DNA from: Brettanomyces bruxellensis
Lineage: Eukaryota > Ascomycota > Pichiomycetes > Pichiales > Pichiaceae
DNA length: 64,000 nucleotides
Assembly (NCBI RefSeq): GCF_011074885.1
Contig: NC_054687.1
Span: forward strand, 1,326,785 to 1,390,784
Reading direction: 5' to 3'
The first letter of the stretch is position 1. The number at the start of each line of letters is the position of its first letter. The notes beneath the pieces were generated by a model. That model did no database searches and was not told the origin of the DNA. It was given only the letters and a program-made list of their open reading frames with translations. The translations under genes and the position numbers were made by a program. This document shows, one piece after another, positions 30,096 through 40,084 of the stretch.

Positions 30096-31133
30096 TTACC
30101 TGTACACAAAAGGATCGTTAATGACCTTTAAAAGTTGCTTTATCTTCCTTTGTCCCATTCCAGGTATTTCTTGAAGATTTGCTTCATTTGCTTTTTGGCA
30201 AAGCTCTTTAAGACTTCCAAAATGAGAAACCAAATTGATAGCGTCGGTTTTGTTAATTGCTTTTATCGTGGTTAAAATCTCTACAACACGCTTATAATAG
30301 CTTAGATCGTCATCTATGTCATCATCTCGCTTTGAACTTCCCTGAATCAGAGTTTTCGCAGTATTCATCTCACATTGTTTTAGACCGGTTAGATAGTCTG
30401 CACACTGTTCGAAAGACCAGGCAGCAATTAACGTCAGATTATTAAGCAAGCACAGTTTATTCAACTCCCGCATGGAGTCATCCGAACTTTCCACATCAAC
30501 CAGAACCAACATTAACCGTAGCATTCCTTTGTTGGAGGGATTATATCCAATCTTTTGTATTTTATGGTATATATATTCAGGATGTAACTTGTGATACTTT
30601 ACCGACAAAAAGATGGCGAAGCAGCGTGAGTTCACTAAGTAGTCGACGTCATGAATCTGACCGTTGAATTTGTATGAGACACTGGTTAAATATGTGAGTA
30701 ACGGATTACCATTTTGTGTTTTGTTAACCTGAATAGAACTGAATGTATGCTTTCTGAGTCTTGTATGTTTTGTAGTTTCGTAATTCGATTTCTTTCCCGA
30801 CTGGCCCCTAATTATCACTTGTTTCGGCTTCTTCTGAGACCCATATCTAATATTTGCATTTATATCATGCTGAACTTGACGAGCCGTTCGAAATTGCGAT
30901 ACATCGCTAACTCCATTTAAGGATTTATATGGCACACCTGATAACGGCTTTGTACCGGATATACTATTTAGGCTTTTTTGTGCTGAATCACCCTTTTGAA
31001 TATCACCACTAGCCTGTGCCCGCATTTTAGCAACATTGGCTAAAATACTGGAAAACGAACTTGTATCAGTGCTGGATGGTAAAGCCGAACCCTTCCCATC
31101 ACCTTCATCTTTTTTGCCACTCTCGTCTACCAT
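30096..31133 (-). CDS. RAD10: Rad10/ERCC1 subunit of the structure-specific nuclease
   Basis: This is the non-catalytic partner of Rad1 (XPF), which cuts 5' of lesions in nucleotide excision repair and removes 3' flaps in single-strand annealing. It has 345 residues, longer than the ~210 of S. cerevisiae Rad10. The first ~115 residues are low-complexity and basic. The ERCC1 central domain follows: NPLLTYLTSVSYKF, then FAIFLSVKYHKLHPEYI, which match the family closely. The C-terminus is a double helix-hairpin-helix (LKELCQKANEANLQEIPGMG). The start is the ATG at 31133. It is divergent from GIM5 across 247 bp, as in YML095C-YML094W. Confidence 0.93.
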   Translation of the reverse strand: MVDESGKKDEGDGKGSALPSSTDTSSFSSILANVAKMRAQASGDIQKGDSAQKSLNSISGTKPLSGVPYKSLNGVSDVSQFRTARQVQHDINANIRYGSQKKPKQVIIRGQSGKKSNYETTKHTRLRKHTFSSIQVNKTQNGNPLLTYLTSVSYKFNGQIHDVDYLVNSRCFAIFLSVKYHKLHPEYIYHKIQKIGYNPSNKGMLRLMLVLVDVESSDDSMRELNKLCLLNNLTLIAAWSFEQCADYLTGLKQCEMNTAKTLIQGSSKRDDDIDDDLSYYKRVVEILTTIKAINKTDAINLVSHFGSLKELCQKANEANLQEIPGMGQRKIKQLLKVINDPFVYR

Positions 31134-31380
31134 CTTCAAGCCATTATTATACTTTTAAGTTAGAAGTGTGTATTGAAAGTATAAGTAAGCAAGCACTGAG
31201 ATAAACGAGAAATTCAAAATCAGTGGTGGTAGAAAAGCGCATGAAAAAAAAAAGGTTTTCAGATTTTGAACCGAATTGTTCAAGATAAGCTAAACTTTAC
31301 TTTTCATCAATCATAACGGCGAATTCGTTTTAGAAAATCATAATAATACATAAATACATTAAACGAGCTGTATTAATATA

Positions 31381-31920
31381 ATGTCAGGGGAAAAAGGTAA
31401 GTCGATTGTGTGAGAGAGATAACATAAAGGTTGACGATGAAGTCGATGCATGAAATACTAACCATATTCAGTAAATTTAACGGAACTCGAACCACAACAG
31501 ATTTTGCAATTCAAGGCACAGATAAACAAGGAGCTTGAAAATCTTCACAACTCCTTTAGTGCGCTAAAGGTGGCCCAGATGAAATATAAGGAATGCCACT
31601 CTGATGTGAAAAAGGTGAATGCCAATCCAAAGCAGGACATAATGGTTCCTCTTACGGCTTCGTTATATGTGCCCGGAAAGATCAAGGATAGTGACAATTT
31701 CCTTATAGATGTTGGCACTGGATACTATGTGGAAAAGAGTTGTGGCGAGGCGCTTGAATTTTTTCAAGGCAGGCTAGACAAATTGAAAGAAGACTCATCC
31801 AAGTTGACATCTTTGATCAAGGAGAAAGTTCAGGTGGTGCAAAGAGTGGATCAAGTTTTGAGACAGAAATTGGCTGAACAGCAGAAAGTGCTTGAAAAGC
31901 AAGGCAAAAGTAAAAAATAA
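31381..31920 (+). CDS. GIM5: Prefoldin subunit 5, one intron
   Basis: This is an alpha-type prefoldin subunit that helps deliver nascent actin and tubulin to the TRiC chaperonin. Exon 1 is 31381-31396. The intron is 31397-31471, with donor GTAAGT, branch TACTAAC near 31457 and acceptor TTCAG. Exon 2 is 31472-31920. The joined protein begins MSGEKVNLTELEPQQI and has 154 residues. Helices at both ends flank a beta-hairpin core that includes PLTASLYVPGKI and DVGTGYYVEKS, which closely match Gim5. A frame read only from exon 2 would miss the true N-terminus. S. cerevisiae GIM5 also has an intron near its start. Confidence 0.95.
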
Positions 31921-32088
31921 CGGTGTATATGTCAGTACTCTAACATAACTGCGGAGTCGTTGATAGGCTAAGAGCTGTCAATCAATGATATTAATCCTAC
32001 GGACAAGTACAAAGACTAGAAGAAGTACAATAACAGCAAAAAAAAAGAATACATACGTATACATATATATATATATCAACACACTTCA

Positions 32089-33744
32089 TCAGTAGGGCAA
32101 CCGCTTCAAAACGTCGTAAATGTACGGAAGCAAGTTGGGCACCAGAAGAAGCTTGTCGATGAGATCATCCTTTCGCCCAGTAAAAAGATCTAGACCACTC
32201 TTACTGCAAACCATCTGCTTCAAAAGAAGGCTAGCAGAGGTGTTAATTTCATTAAGCTGCAAGTGACTGTTAGCGTTGTACTGGAACAATTTGTAAGGCT
32301 CTTGAATGGAATCTTTCATCTTGCTATACTTCGCCCAATTTCCACGACTAGTGATGGATGCACCAGATACAAGGGCATCGTTCTTCCCCTGCTCTATACC
32401 AACAGCTGCCACTCTTGGACGTATTCCCTTAATGATAAACTTCTTTGTCCCGTTATCAAGAGTGATAACCATTGCCGAGGATCTAGGGAAGGCATGCTGG
32501 ACATTTTTGATGAAGTCAACGGCAGGCAGAAGTTTCAAGTTTTGGGTACCGATAAATGGTGCAAATTGTGTTTCATAGCATCTCCATAACGAGATCTGCG
32601 TGACGTCACCGCCCAAATCTGCAGCAAACGCACATCTGATCCAGGCAGTAGCTCTGTCTGGTTCTGGCAATTGGTTGAGTGAGGCAATGAGCTCATCAGG
32701 AAACACAGGGGGGTTATCCGGAATAGGATCATGTACTCTTTGGATAAGTTGTAGCATCGGTAATGGCTGTGTAAGCTCTGTTTTGTAATCTAACTTGAAG
32801 ACAAGCAATTTTGGCAAAAATGTGCCCAACACCTGTGCTCTTTCAAAGGAAGACAGCAAACGGTCCACACGGCTGTGCTGGATGAATTGATATAGAAAAT
32901 CCAATGAGGTTAGAATAAGCTCGTCGCTATCGTTTTGTGAATCGATCGAAAGTGCTAAGAAGGAAACAACAGTGTCTAAAACATCATCCTCGATACTATC
33001 TGGTGCATCACCTTCCTTCTTTGAGTTATACATCATTCTGCTCATGGATCTGAAAATAGTTGTGATTGTTGATCTGTCTTCCACGGTTCGCAAAAGCGAG
33101 ATTAAAGACATAAACAATGGATCTTCCGCTGGAACAGGGGCTAGGTAAGAAGATATGGCCTCAACTATATCCATAGTATATCTTAGAAGCTCCTTGCACT
33201 GCTCATATTGTGGATCCGAAAACTCATCCTGAAGGATTATTGGATTCTGGAGGATAGAAAGTATCACATCTCTTATTTGCATGTTCATAGAGATGACTTG
33301 GGAGTTATCTATATCCTGAGCTAGGTTTCGTAGGATGAGGGCGGAGCCCAAACTTTTGTCCATATCTTTATTCTCTGCACATGGGTTAAATGTCTGACAA
33401 TTTAAATAATAAATCAAGTACTCGGTAAGAAAAGAATACTCTTTCTTGAGATTAATTTCTTTCCCATGTGTGAAGGAGTTACCGATCAATGAATTTAAGC
33501 AAAAATCGACTTCATCGCCAATTCCAGACTCAAAAGCCAGCTGATATCTCTTCAGCTGCGAGGGCCCTGCATAATTTGCACCTGGGACATTGTAATATGT
33601 GAACTGATGCTCATTTTTAAGATATTTGTTGTTTTGGATGAACTTAGATTCTTGAATTTCTGTACTTTCTGGATTAACCGGATAAACATGCGACTGTTCG
33701 GAAACAGATACCTGACCTTTCTGAGGCGTTTCCAGTGCACTCAT
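32089..33744 (-). CDS. RSC9: RSC chromatin-remodelling subunit Rsc9
   Basis: The protein has 551 residues; S. cerevisiae Rsc9 has about 581. The N-terminus has a conserved stretch (NVPGANYAGPSQLKRYQLAFESG). A long helical ARM/HEAT-like array runs from about 60 to 310. An RFX-like winged-helix region appears around residues 355-420 (ATAWIRCAFAADLGG, then ISLWRCYETQFAPF), as in Rsc9 and ARID2. Rsc9 lies in the structural base of the RSC remodeller. The gene is single-exon, and the start is the first ATG. It is the last core housekeeping gene before the gene-poor stretch. Confidence 0.82.
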   Translation of the reverse strand: MSALETPQKGQVSVSEQSHVYPVNPESTEIQESKFIQNNKYLKNEHQFTYYNVPGANYAGPSQLKRYQLAFESGIGDEVDFCLNSLIGNSFTHGKEINLKKEYSFLTEYLIYYLNCQTFNPCAENKDMDKSLGSALILRNLAQDIDNSQVISMNMQIRDVILSILQNPIILQDEFSDPQYEQCKELLRYTMDIVEAISSYLAPVPAEDPLFMSLISLLRTVEDRSTITTIFRSMSRMMYNSKKEGDAPDSIEDDVLDTVVSFLALSIDSQNDSDELILTSLDFLYQFIQHSRVDRLLSSFERAQVLGTFLPKLLVFKLDYKTELTQPLPMLQLIQRVHDPIPDNPPVFPDELIASLNQLPEPDRATAWIRCAFAADLGGDVTQISLWRCYETQFAPFIGTQNLKLLPAVDFIKNVQHAFPRSSAMVITLDNGTKKFIIKGIRPRVAAVGIEQGKNDALVSGASITSRGNWAKYSKMKDSIQEPYKLFQYNANSHLQLNEINTSASLLLKQMVCSKSGLDLFTGRKDDLIDKLLLVPNLLPYIYDVLKRLPY

Positions 33745-36700
33745 TGTTTGTGCCTTGACCCTTGAAAATAAATGCTCTTTTAACTATTGATTTTTGAGAT
33801 ATATTATAATGTGTTTTGTCTTAATCTATATAGATTTTTCACGTTCTGTTTTTTTTTATTTTTTTTTTTTCGCGATTTCATGGATAAAATAAAGAAAATC
33901 AACTGTTTAGGCGATTCGTTCTTTATCTTCCTTCCCTCGACTTTATTATATGAGACAACGCACAAGGTATTTTACTAGTGGTATTATTTTATTTTATTCC
34001 CAAATAACTGCCTACAAATAATACGAACGTACTAAGCTTAAAAGAAATGCAATCATCATATTTGTAGCATTACTAAGACTATTACTGAAAATATTTGGAC
34101 ATGCCTAACTTCATATCATAGTTCCAGTCAAATCAGTACAGATGATTTTGCTATGCGAAATTCCCCAATATGAGATTGTTAGAAGGCTTTTCACCCACAA
34201 ATATTTTTTTTTGCGGATATAAGTAAAAGCTGCTTCATCTTCTTGTAAAAGCATATCACTTCCTTTAAATATAAAGTCGATAAATACAGGAAAGACATAG
34301 ATAATATTGAAAAAAAAAAAGACGATGTACGACTACGTTTGATCAAAATAATATGAATAAAGTCCCGTCGATCGTCCAGCAGAGCATTTTTGATTATGTT
34401 GCTAGGACATCGAAATGCTTAACTTTAGAGTTGCGAGGCACCTGCGTGATAGTTCATAAATTAAAGTAATATATAAATTTTTCCTTTTATGTGATGTGGT
34501 AATTGAAGTTGCACTACGATTGGAACAAAAAACTCAAAAGATCATAATTTTATACCGGGGAAGTGGCATGAAGTGTAAACTTTACACACCACAAAAAAGG
34601 CGAGCCGCAAGAAATCATAGTTGATCGAATGATCAAGATAGATGTCTACACTGCAGAGGGTGCTACCTCATTCTCGAAACACTATTTTTTATTTTTGATG
34701 TTTATCTTTTTTAGTCAGGAGATTATATGCAACTTTGGTGATATCAATTAAATTCTAGACAAAGTAATTAGAATATGCATTCATACGTACTCCAATTTGA
34801 ATGAAGACTTACAAAATGCAAGATTACTAGGAAAAATATTTTTTTGCATGCATGCGAAGCACAGACCTGTTAAATAAAAAAACTGCTAGCACTTCTAGAG
34901 TGCGGATGCAGTGCTATTCTTAGAACTCATAAATCCGTGAAATAAATTTTTAGAGAATATATGCATTACAACTTACATCTCCGCGTTTGGAAATTTTCTC
35001 TGATCTTCAGCCATACCAATTTATCAAAAACGTTTATCAGAAGGTGCCTTGATACACAGAAAATGGATGACCTTTATTCGGAAGGAAGTATTTATTATTT
35101 TCTTTAAGTTCTAGGCATTGAAGATGCAACCATATAATAAAGTTTTCTCTTCATTGGTAGAAAGAAAATTTAATTCGAACAAGAACGCTGAATTTACTTT
35201 CTTTATTACAATAAAAATTAATTAACTATGCATGAAGATGCATACCCCAAATTTTGATTGTGACGCAACAGTATCATCGCTTAAATTTGGAAAAGAGGAA
35301 CGTCAAAAAAAAAATAAGGCGATCAGAATATTTTTTAGAAAATCTTTTTTGCTTTTGTACTTGAAATATTTTTTGGTTTCGTTTAGTTCACATGCAACTT
35401 CCTTTGCTTTGCAAGCAAGGCTAAAAAATACTTCTTGTCACATTTTCCTTTTGGATAATCTTAGATGTCAGCTTTCGGGTGAATTTAAAAAATGCATTGT
35501 CATCAGTCCACCAACCAGATTCCGAGTGCTGAAAACTTTTTTCGAAATTCTTACTTTTGTTTTCATACCCCTTTCTTACATTCCATGCTTTCGACCAACA
35601 TTCCGTTGCAATTACCATGCCTATCATCAATTTGTTGAAGCTTAGAAAATTTACAACTCAACAGTTAACTAAAATCTCTCAAGGTCGACTATAAGTAAAA
35701 TGCAAATTAACATCATGGGTTTCTGTAGGATGACCTTTGACATCAAATCAATCAAATGAATTCTGCAAATCTGCAAAAGCGCTTGTAATGGAACAAAAAA
35801 ATTCAACAATAGGGAGGAGGACATGCAGTTAGTTCAAGAATCCGTTTTTTTTCCCCCCTCCAAAACATCACTTTATTTTTTAGCCGCCCTTACTCATCTA
35901 TCTAGATGATTTCTGAGTTGAATTACATACATGCAGTCCGCCCACACACTAACTACATTATAATGATTTTAAGATAAATGAATAAGGAAAATGAGGTGCT
36001 AGATATAAATCCTTTGTAGCTTAAGAGTGTGTCGAGGTTTGCAAGCAAACTAAAAGTCAAGCTTTCCAATATTATTGAACGCACTTGAAATTGCAATTTT
36101 ATTAGACATGATCTAAATTTCTTTGAGTATTATAATGCTATAACAACTCTAGTATGTTATTGTAAGCATTTGTCCAAATTGGGTGCGTTCTCTCTCCAAA
36201 AATACAATGTATCCAACTGTAATTAAAAGGAAGGAGGTGCAAATTGGTAGTTAATGTACGGGAATCCGCGAATGTGTTACCTTAAAACAATGAAATGTTA
36301 GGGGCTCGATATTGTTACTAAAAGTAAGGCGAAGAAATTCATCTAACAATAAGAAAAATATTTGATTGCGATCAGACAGGCACTAACTCCCTTCTTAATG
36401 CAGATTATAATTTAACCGAGGATGTCGGTCGGCAGTTTTCAAGGGAAGCTGCATTAAAAATATAGACATTTCAGCATTCAAATTTCATGGAAGCGTTTTG
36501 AAATGTATTTACAATAAGCAATGCTACGTGCTTCATTGTATGTTCATGCTCAAAAGTACTGACCTTTACTTTTTTAAACTTGCTCGAATCCTATTGAAAG
36601 TACAATTGTTTTGGTAAACTAAAATAACCAATTGTTGCTTGCATAACAACATACACAAAGTTGGACCAATGCTGAATTGAGGGGGATCCCCATTCTAACA

Positions 36701-36948
36701 TATTCTTAAGCATCCTACTATTTTTGGACGCTTACTGCTGTAACGAGTAATGTATGGAACTTCAAATTCACACAATCCATGATAATCTTTACGTTCGATC
36801 ATAATCCGGCCCGTACTTCTTCTCAGTAAAACAAAAGGTTATATAAAGAGTTATAGTTGTCTTTTACACACACTCTTACTGGAACCCGACCGTCATTTTT
36901 GTAAATTCGTAGTCCATTTGATTGGTAGCCAATTGTGTTGTTCATAAA
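33745..36948. other. 3.2 kb gene-free AT-rich region upstream of the adhesin
   Basis: No gene, tRNA or clear repeat was recognised on either strand. The only longer frame (35232-35645) is AT-rich and featureless. It marks the border between the compact core genes and the accessory right part. The long non-coding space in front of a FLO11-like gene recalls the ~3.5 kb promoter of S. cerevisiae FLO11. A centromere or a graveyard of decayed genes are alternatives. Confidence 0.6.
36840..36847 (+). promoter_or_regulatory. TATA box of the adhesin gene
   Basis: TATATAAA lies about 100 bp before the ATG at 36949, the usual spacing for a yeast TATA promoter of a regulated gene. Confidence 0.55.
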
Positions 36949-39198
36949 ATGTTACTAAAGTCGCTATTGATTAGTTCTTTGGTTACTCTTACTGCTAGTT
37001 CTCCAATAAATCCCATTTACTTTCAAAAAAGGGATTTGACGGTAGAGCCGGAATGCTTGGGTGGAAATTTTCAAGCGAGATGCAAGCAAGATAAGTATCC
37101 TTGTGCCAATGCGACTGTTTCAGATGTCAAATCGATAGGTGATAACATTTATAACATTACGCTTAATTTTGTTGCCCAGCAGTGCGCAGACCTTTCTAAC
37201 TTGGGCGAATTAAAAATTATTGGTCTTAAATCTCCAAATGGAGGCACTGATGTTCTTTTTTCAAGAAATTCAAACGTACTTACAGATATTAACCCATGTC
37301 AATGGTCTGCAACATTTCCGATTTATGGAGAACAAAGCGGAACTTTAACCTGTACACCGTCATTCCAGATTCAATATGACTGGTTCTCGGGCACTGATAC
37401 TTCGACAAGTGATAAGGCAACATGGAAATATAAATCTTCTTACGATTATTCGTTTACTTGCAGTGAAGATAATCAGGGAAACATACAGGGAGATTTTCCT
37501 GAATACTGTTGGCCGGCCGGTTCAGAAAGCACGTCATCTACTTCTACTTCCAGCAAAACAAAGTCAACCTCTACTTCTAAGACCACCTCTACTTCTAAGT
37601 CAACCTCTAAGTCTACAACAACATCCAAATCAACCTCAACATCTTCAAGCAAAACATCAACTTCGAGCAGTTCAACGAAGACAACTTCTAGTTCTTCTAC
37701 AAAATCCACCAAATCTTCGAGTGTTCCTTCGACATCAAGTACCTCGACATCAAGTGTTCCATCAACATCAAGTACTTCCACTGAGACTTCTACCTCGACA
37801 TCAAGTGTTCCTTCAACATCAAGTACCTCGACTGAGACTTCTACCTCGACATCAAGTGTTCCTTCAACATCAAGTACTTCCACTGAGACTTCTACCTCGA
37901 CATCAAGTACCTCGACTGAGACTTCTACCTCGACATCAAGTGTCCCTTCAACATCAAGTACTTCCACTGAGACTTCTACCTCGACATCAAGTGTTCCTTC
38001 AACATCAAGTCCTTCCACTGAGACTTCTACCTCGACATCAAGTACCTCGACTGAGACTTCTACCTCGACATCAAGTGTTCCTTCAACATCAAGTACCTCG
38101 ACTGAGACTTCTACCTCGACATCAAGTGTTCCTTCAACATCAAGTACTTCAACTGAAGCTTCGAGTGTTCTCTCAACATCAAGTACCTCGACTGAGACTT
38201 CTACATCGACATCAAGTGTTCCTTCAACATCAAGTACCTCAACTGAAGCTTCGAGTGTTCCCTCAACATCAAGTACTTCAACTGAAGCTTCGAGTGTTCC
38301 TTCAACATCAGGTACCTCGACTGAGACTTCTACCTCAACATCAAGTACCTCAACTGAGACATCTTCTTTGGCGGAGTCTTCTACTGGTTCAATTGTTCAT
38401 TCAACATCAAGTGAAGTTCCATCTACCATATCTGGAAGTGAAACTACAGAGAGTCCATACACAATCATTGGAACCTTGTCGGCTCTTTTCAGTTCAAGTG
38501 GAAACGAATCCACTTCATTCTCAACCGAAACTTTGCCAATTTCGACAACGGGAGTTGAGACACCATCCAAATCTGGTGAAACATCGCCGATTGAATCAGG
38601 TTCGGGTGAGAGTGGATCAATATCAACTTCCAGTAGAGGTGTTGCAGCGATATTCCGCACGGCCCAATTAGAAGAAACAACCACATTTTTCACCACAGTT
38701 ACAGTTCCTTGCTCTACCTTGATTACAACCACAACATGTACTGTAAACAAATGTACTGCTTTTGAGACAATTGTGCCAACTAGTACGATCGTCACATTGG
38801 AAACAACATCCGTTTTAGGATCTTCACCAGCTGCAGAAACTTCAGTTTCCGGTGCCGGATATAGATCTATTGAAACGGGTACGTCTAAGACAACATTCAC
38901 ACATACCTCAACGGTGACATCATATTCTGTCACTAGCTCCTCTGGAGAGACATTTACGCCAGTTGTGACGACTAATACATTTTCCTCAAGTGTTGAGACT
39001 TCATCAAATGGAATAGAAGCCACAAGCCCTCCTTCGACCGTTGGAACGTCCATTCAACCGGAAACAATTTCAACATCTGCTACCGTTGCTCCCGAAAGTG
39101 TTATTCCATCAGCTTCTGAATTTGTCGGAGCTGGTGCAATGTACACACCAGATACAATTACTGTCTTCGTAATTGGATTGCTTACGTTAATAGTTTAA
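36949..39198 (+). CDS. FLO11-type GPI-anchored adhesin
   Basis: This is a cell-wall adhesin of 749 residues. The first ~18 residues are a signal peptide (LLKSLLISSLVTLTA), followed by a Kex2-type site QKRD. Residues ~28-200 match the Flo11 N-terminal domain: NITLNFVAQQC, then LKIIGLKSPNGG, SATFPIYGEQ, FQIQYDWFSG and QGDFPEYCWP line up with Flo11 in order. A Ser/Thr-rich stalk (~200-470) contains the minisatellite annotated separately. A second Ser/Thr region has a cysteine-bearing block (FFTTVTVPCSTLITTTTC). The C-terminus has small residues (VGAGA) then a hydrophobic tail, a GPI-attachment signal. Such proteins drive cell-cell and surface adhesion, flor or biofilm. The start is the ATG at 36949, which gives the clean signal peptide. 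Confidence 0.88.
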   Translation: MLLKSLLISSLVTLTASSPINPIYFQKRDLTVEPECLGGNFQARCKQDKYPCANATVSDVKSIGDNIYNITLNFVAQQCADLSNLGELKIIGLKSPNGGTDVLFSRNSNVLTDINPCQWSATFPIYGEQSGTLTCTPSFQIQYDWFSGTDTSTSDKATWKYKSSYDYSFTCSEDNQGNIQGDFPEYCWPAGSESTSSTSTSSKTKSTSTSKTTSTSKSTSKSTTTSKSTSTSSSKTSTSSSSTKTTSSSSTKSTKSSSVPSTSSTSTSSVPSTSSTSTETSTSTSSVPSTSSTSTETSTSTSSVPSTSSTSTETSTSTSSTSTETSTSTSSVPSTSSTSTETSTSTSSVPSTSSPSTETSTSTSSTSTETSTSTSSVPSTSSTSTETSTSTSSVPSTSSTSTEASSVLSTSSTSTETSTSTSSVPSTSSTSTEASSVPSTSSTSTEASSVPSTSGTSTETSTSTSSTSTETSSLAESSTGSIVHSTSSEVPSTISGSETTESPYTIIGTLSALFSSSGNESTSFSTETLPISTTGVETPSKSGETSPIESGSGESGSISTSSRGVAAIFRTAQLEETTTFFTTVTVPCSTLITTTTCTVNKCTAFETIVPTSTIVTLETTSVLGSSPAAETSVSGAGYRSIETGTSKTTFTHTSTVTSYSVTSSSGETFTPVVTTNTFSSSVETSSNGIEATSPPSTVGTSIQPETISTSATVAPESVIPSASEFVGAGAMYTPDTITVFVIGLLTLIV
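37726..38370 (+). repeat. Intragenic minisatellite of the adhesin (51-bp unit)
   Basis: The basic unit is 51 bp and encodes STSTSSVPSTSSTSTET-like 17-residue repeats. Shorter derivatives have lost the SVP part, and later copies carry EASSVPSTSS variants. The array is in frame, so copy-number change alters stalk length without frameshift, as known for FLO genes. Confidence 0.9.
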
Positions 39199-40084
39199 AC
39201 ACAATAGGTCCATCAATACCAAATTCCATTATTGAAATACCATACCACTATACCCTTTTTCTACCTGAACTTTCTTCTTTACATGCTATGTGAACATCCA
39301 GGCGTTTCTTCCAAGTGTTTTCGTTTGGGAGAAGTTCTTTGTTTCTGTATTTAATATTATTTGAAGTTCCTTACAATATGAGTATGCAGATGTAACTGGG
39401 GAAAGTAAACATGCCCTCGATAGTGGGGGAGGTTTGCGCTTGATGAAATATAGTTTGTGCTCTCTTGCTGGAATTATCTTCGCAAATTTGAATGTATTCA
39501 GTGAAAAGTAGAGATCTAGGAGTTGTACCACTTTCCTTCCAATTTAATATTCTCAAATAAAGACTGAATAATTTTTTATTATCACATTTTATCTTCCCCA
39601 TACGATTAGCTTAGCGGCATTTGTGGTAGAGTAAAATCGCAAAGTACAACTATATATCTTCACGTGAAACATGTACCAAAAACTTGTGTAGTCACCGACC
39701 TGCAAGAATATACTTGATTATTCACATATTGGAAATTAATATGCAAAGCCATGGAATTTCAAAAATATAAAAGATGGGCTTGTGCAAAAAGGTTTCACTA
39801 CCATATTTAAAACCGCCCCGATTACTATCAAATCAGTCTCTATTTATTGTATTATTATCCAAACAACAAGAAAAATGCTTTTCAAAAAAAACAAAAAACA
39901 ATTAATGATAAAGAGCGAATTCATTAAATTATCGCTATTTTTTGAACTAGTATCGCAATTTCGTGCGCGAACTGATCTTACGAAGATAAATAATATTGTC
40001 TTACAATTTTGATGATGATGCACTTCTTTTGAGTAAGATTAAGTACAAATACTTAGCATGAATCTAAAAAACAACATATGAAGT
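39199..40084. other. Intergenic, no gene seen
   Basis: This is AT-rich sequence between the adhesin 3' end and the zinc-cluster factor. Open frames here are short and without features. Confidence 0.5.

Noticed and set aside
35232..35645. 137-codon frame in the gene-poor region
   Set aside because: It is AT-driven, with Phe/Lys-rich composition and no motif, signal or recognised similarity.
37376..38671. Long plus-strand and minus-strand frames overlapping the adhesin
   Set aside because: They are alternative readings of the Ser/Thr minisatellite. The repeat has no stops in several frames and the predicted proteins are pure low complexity.
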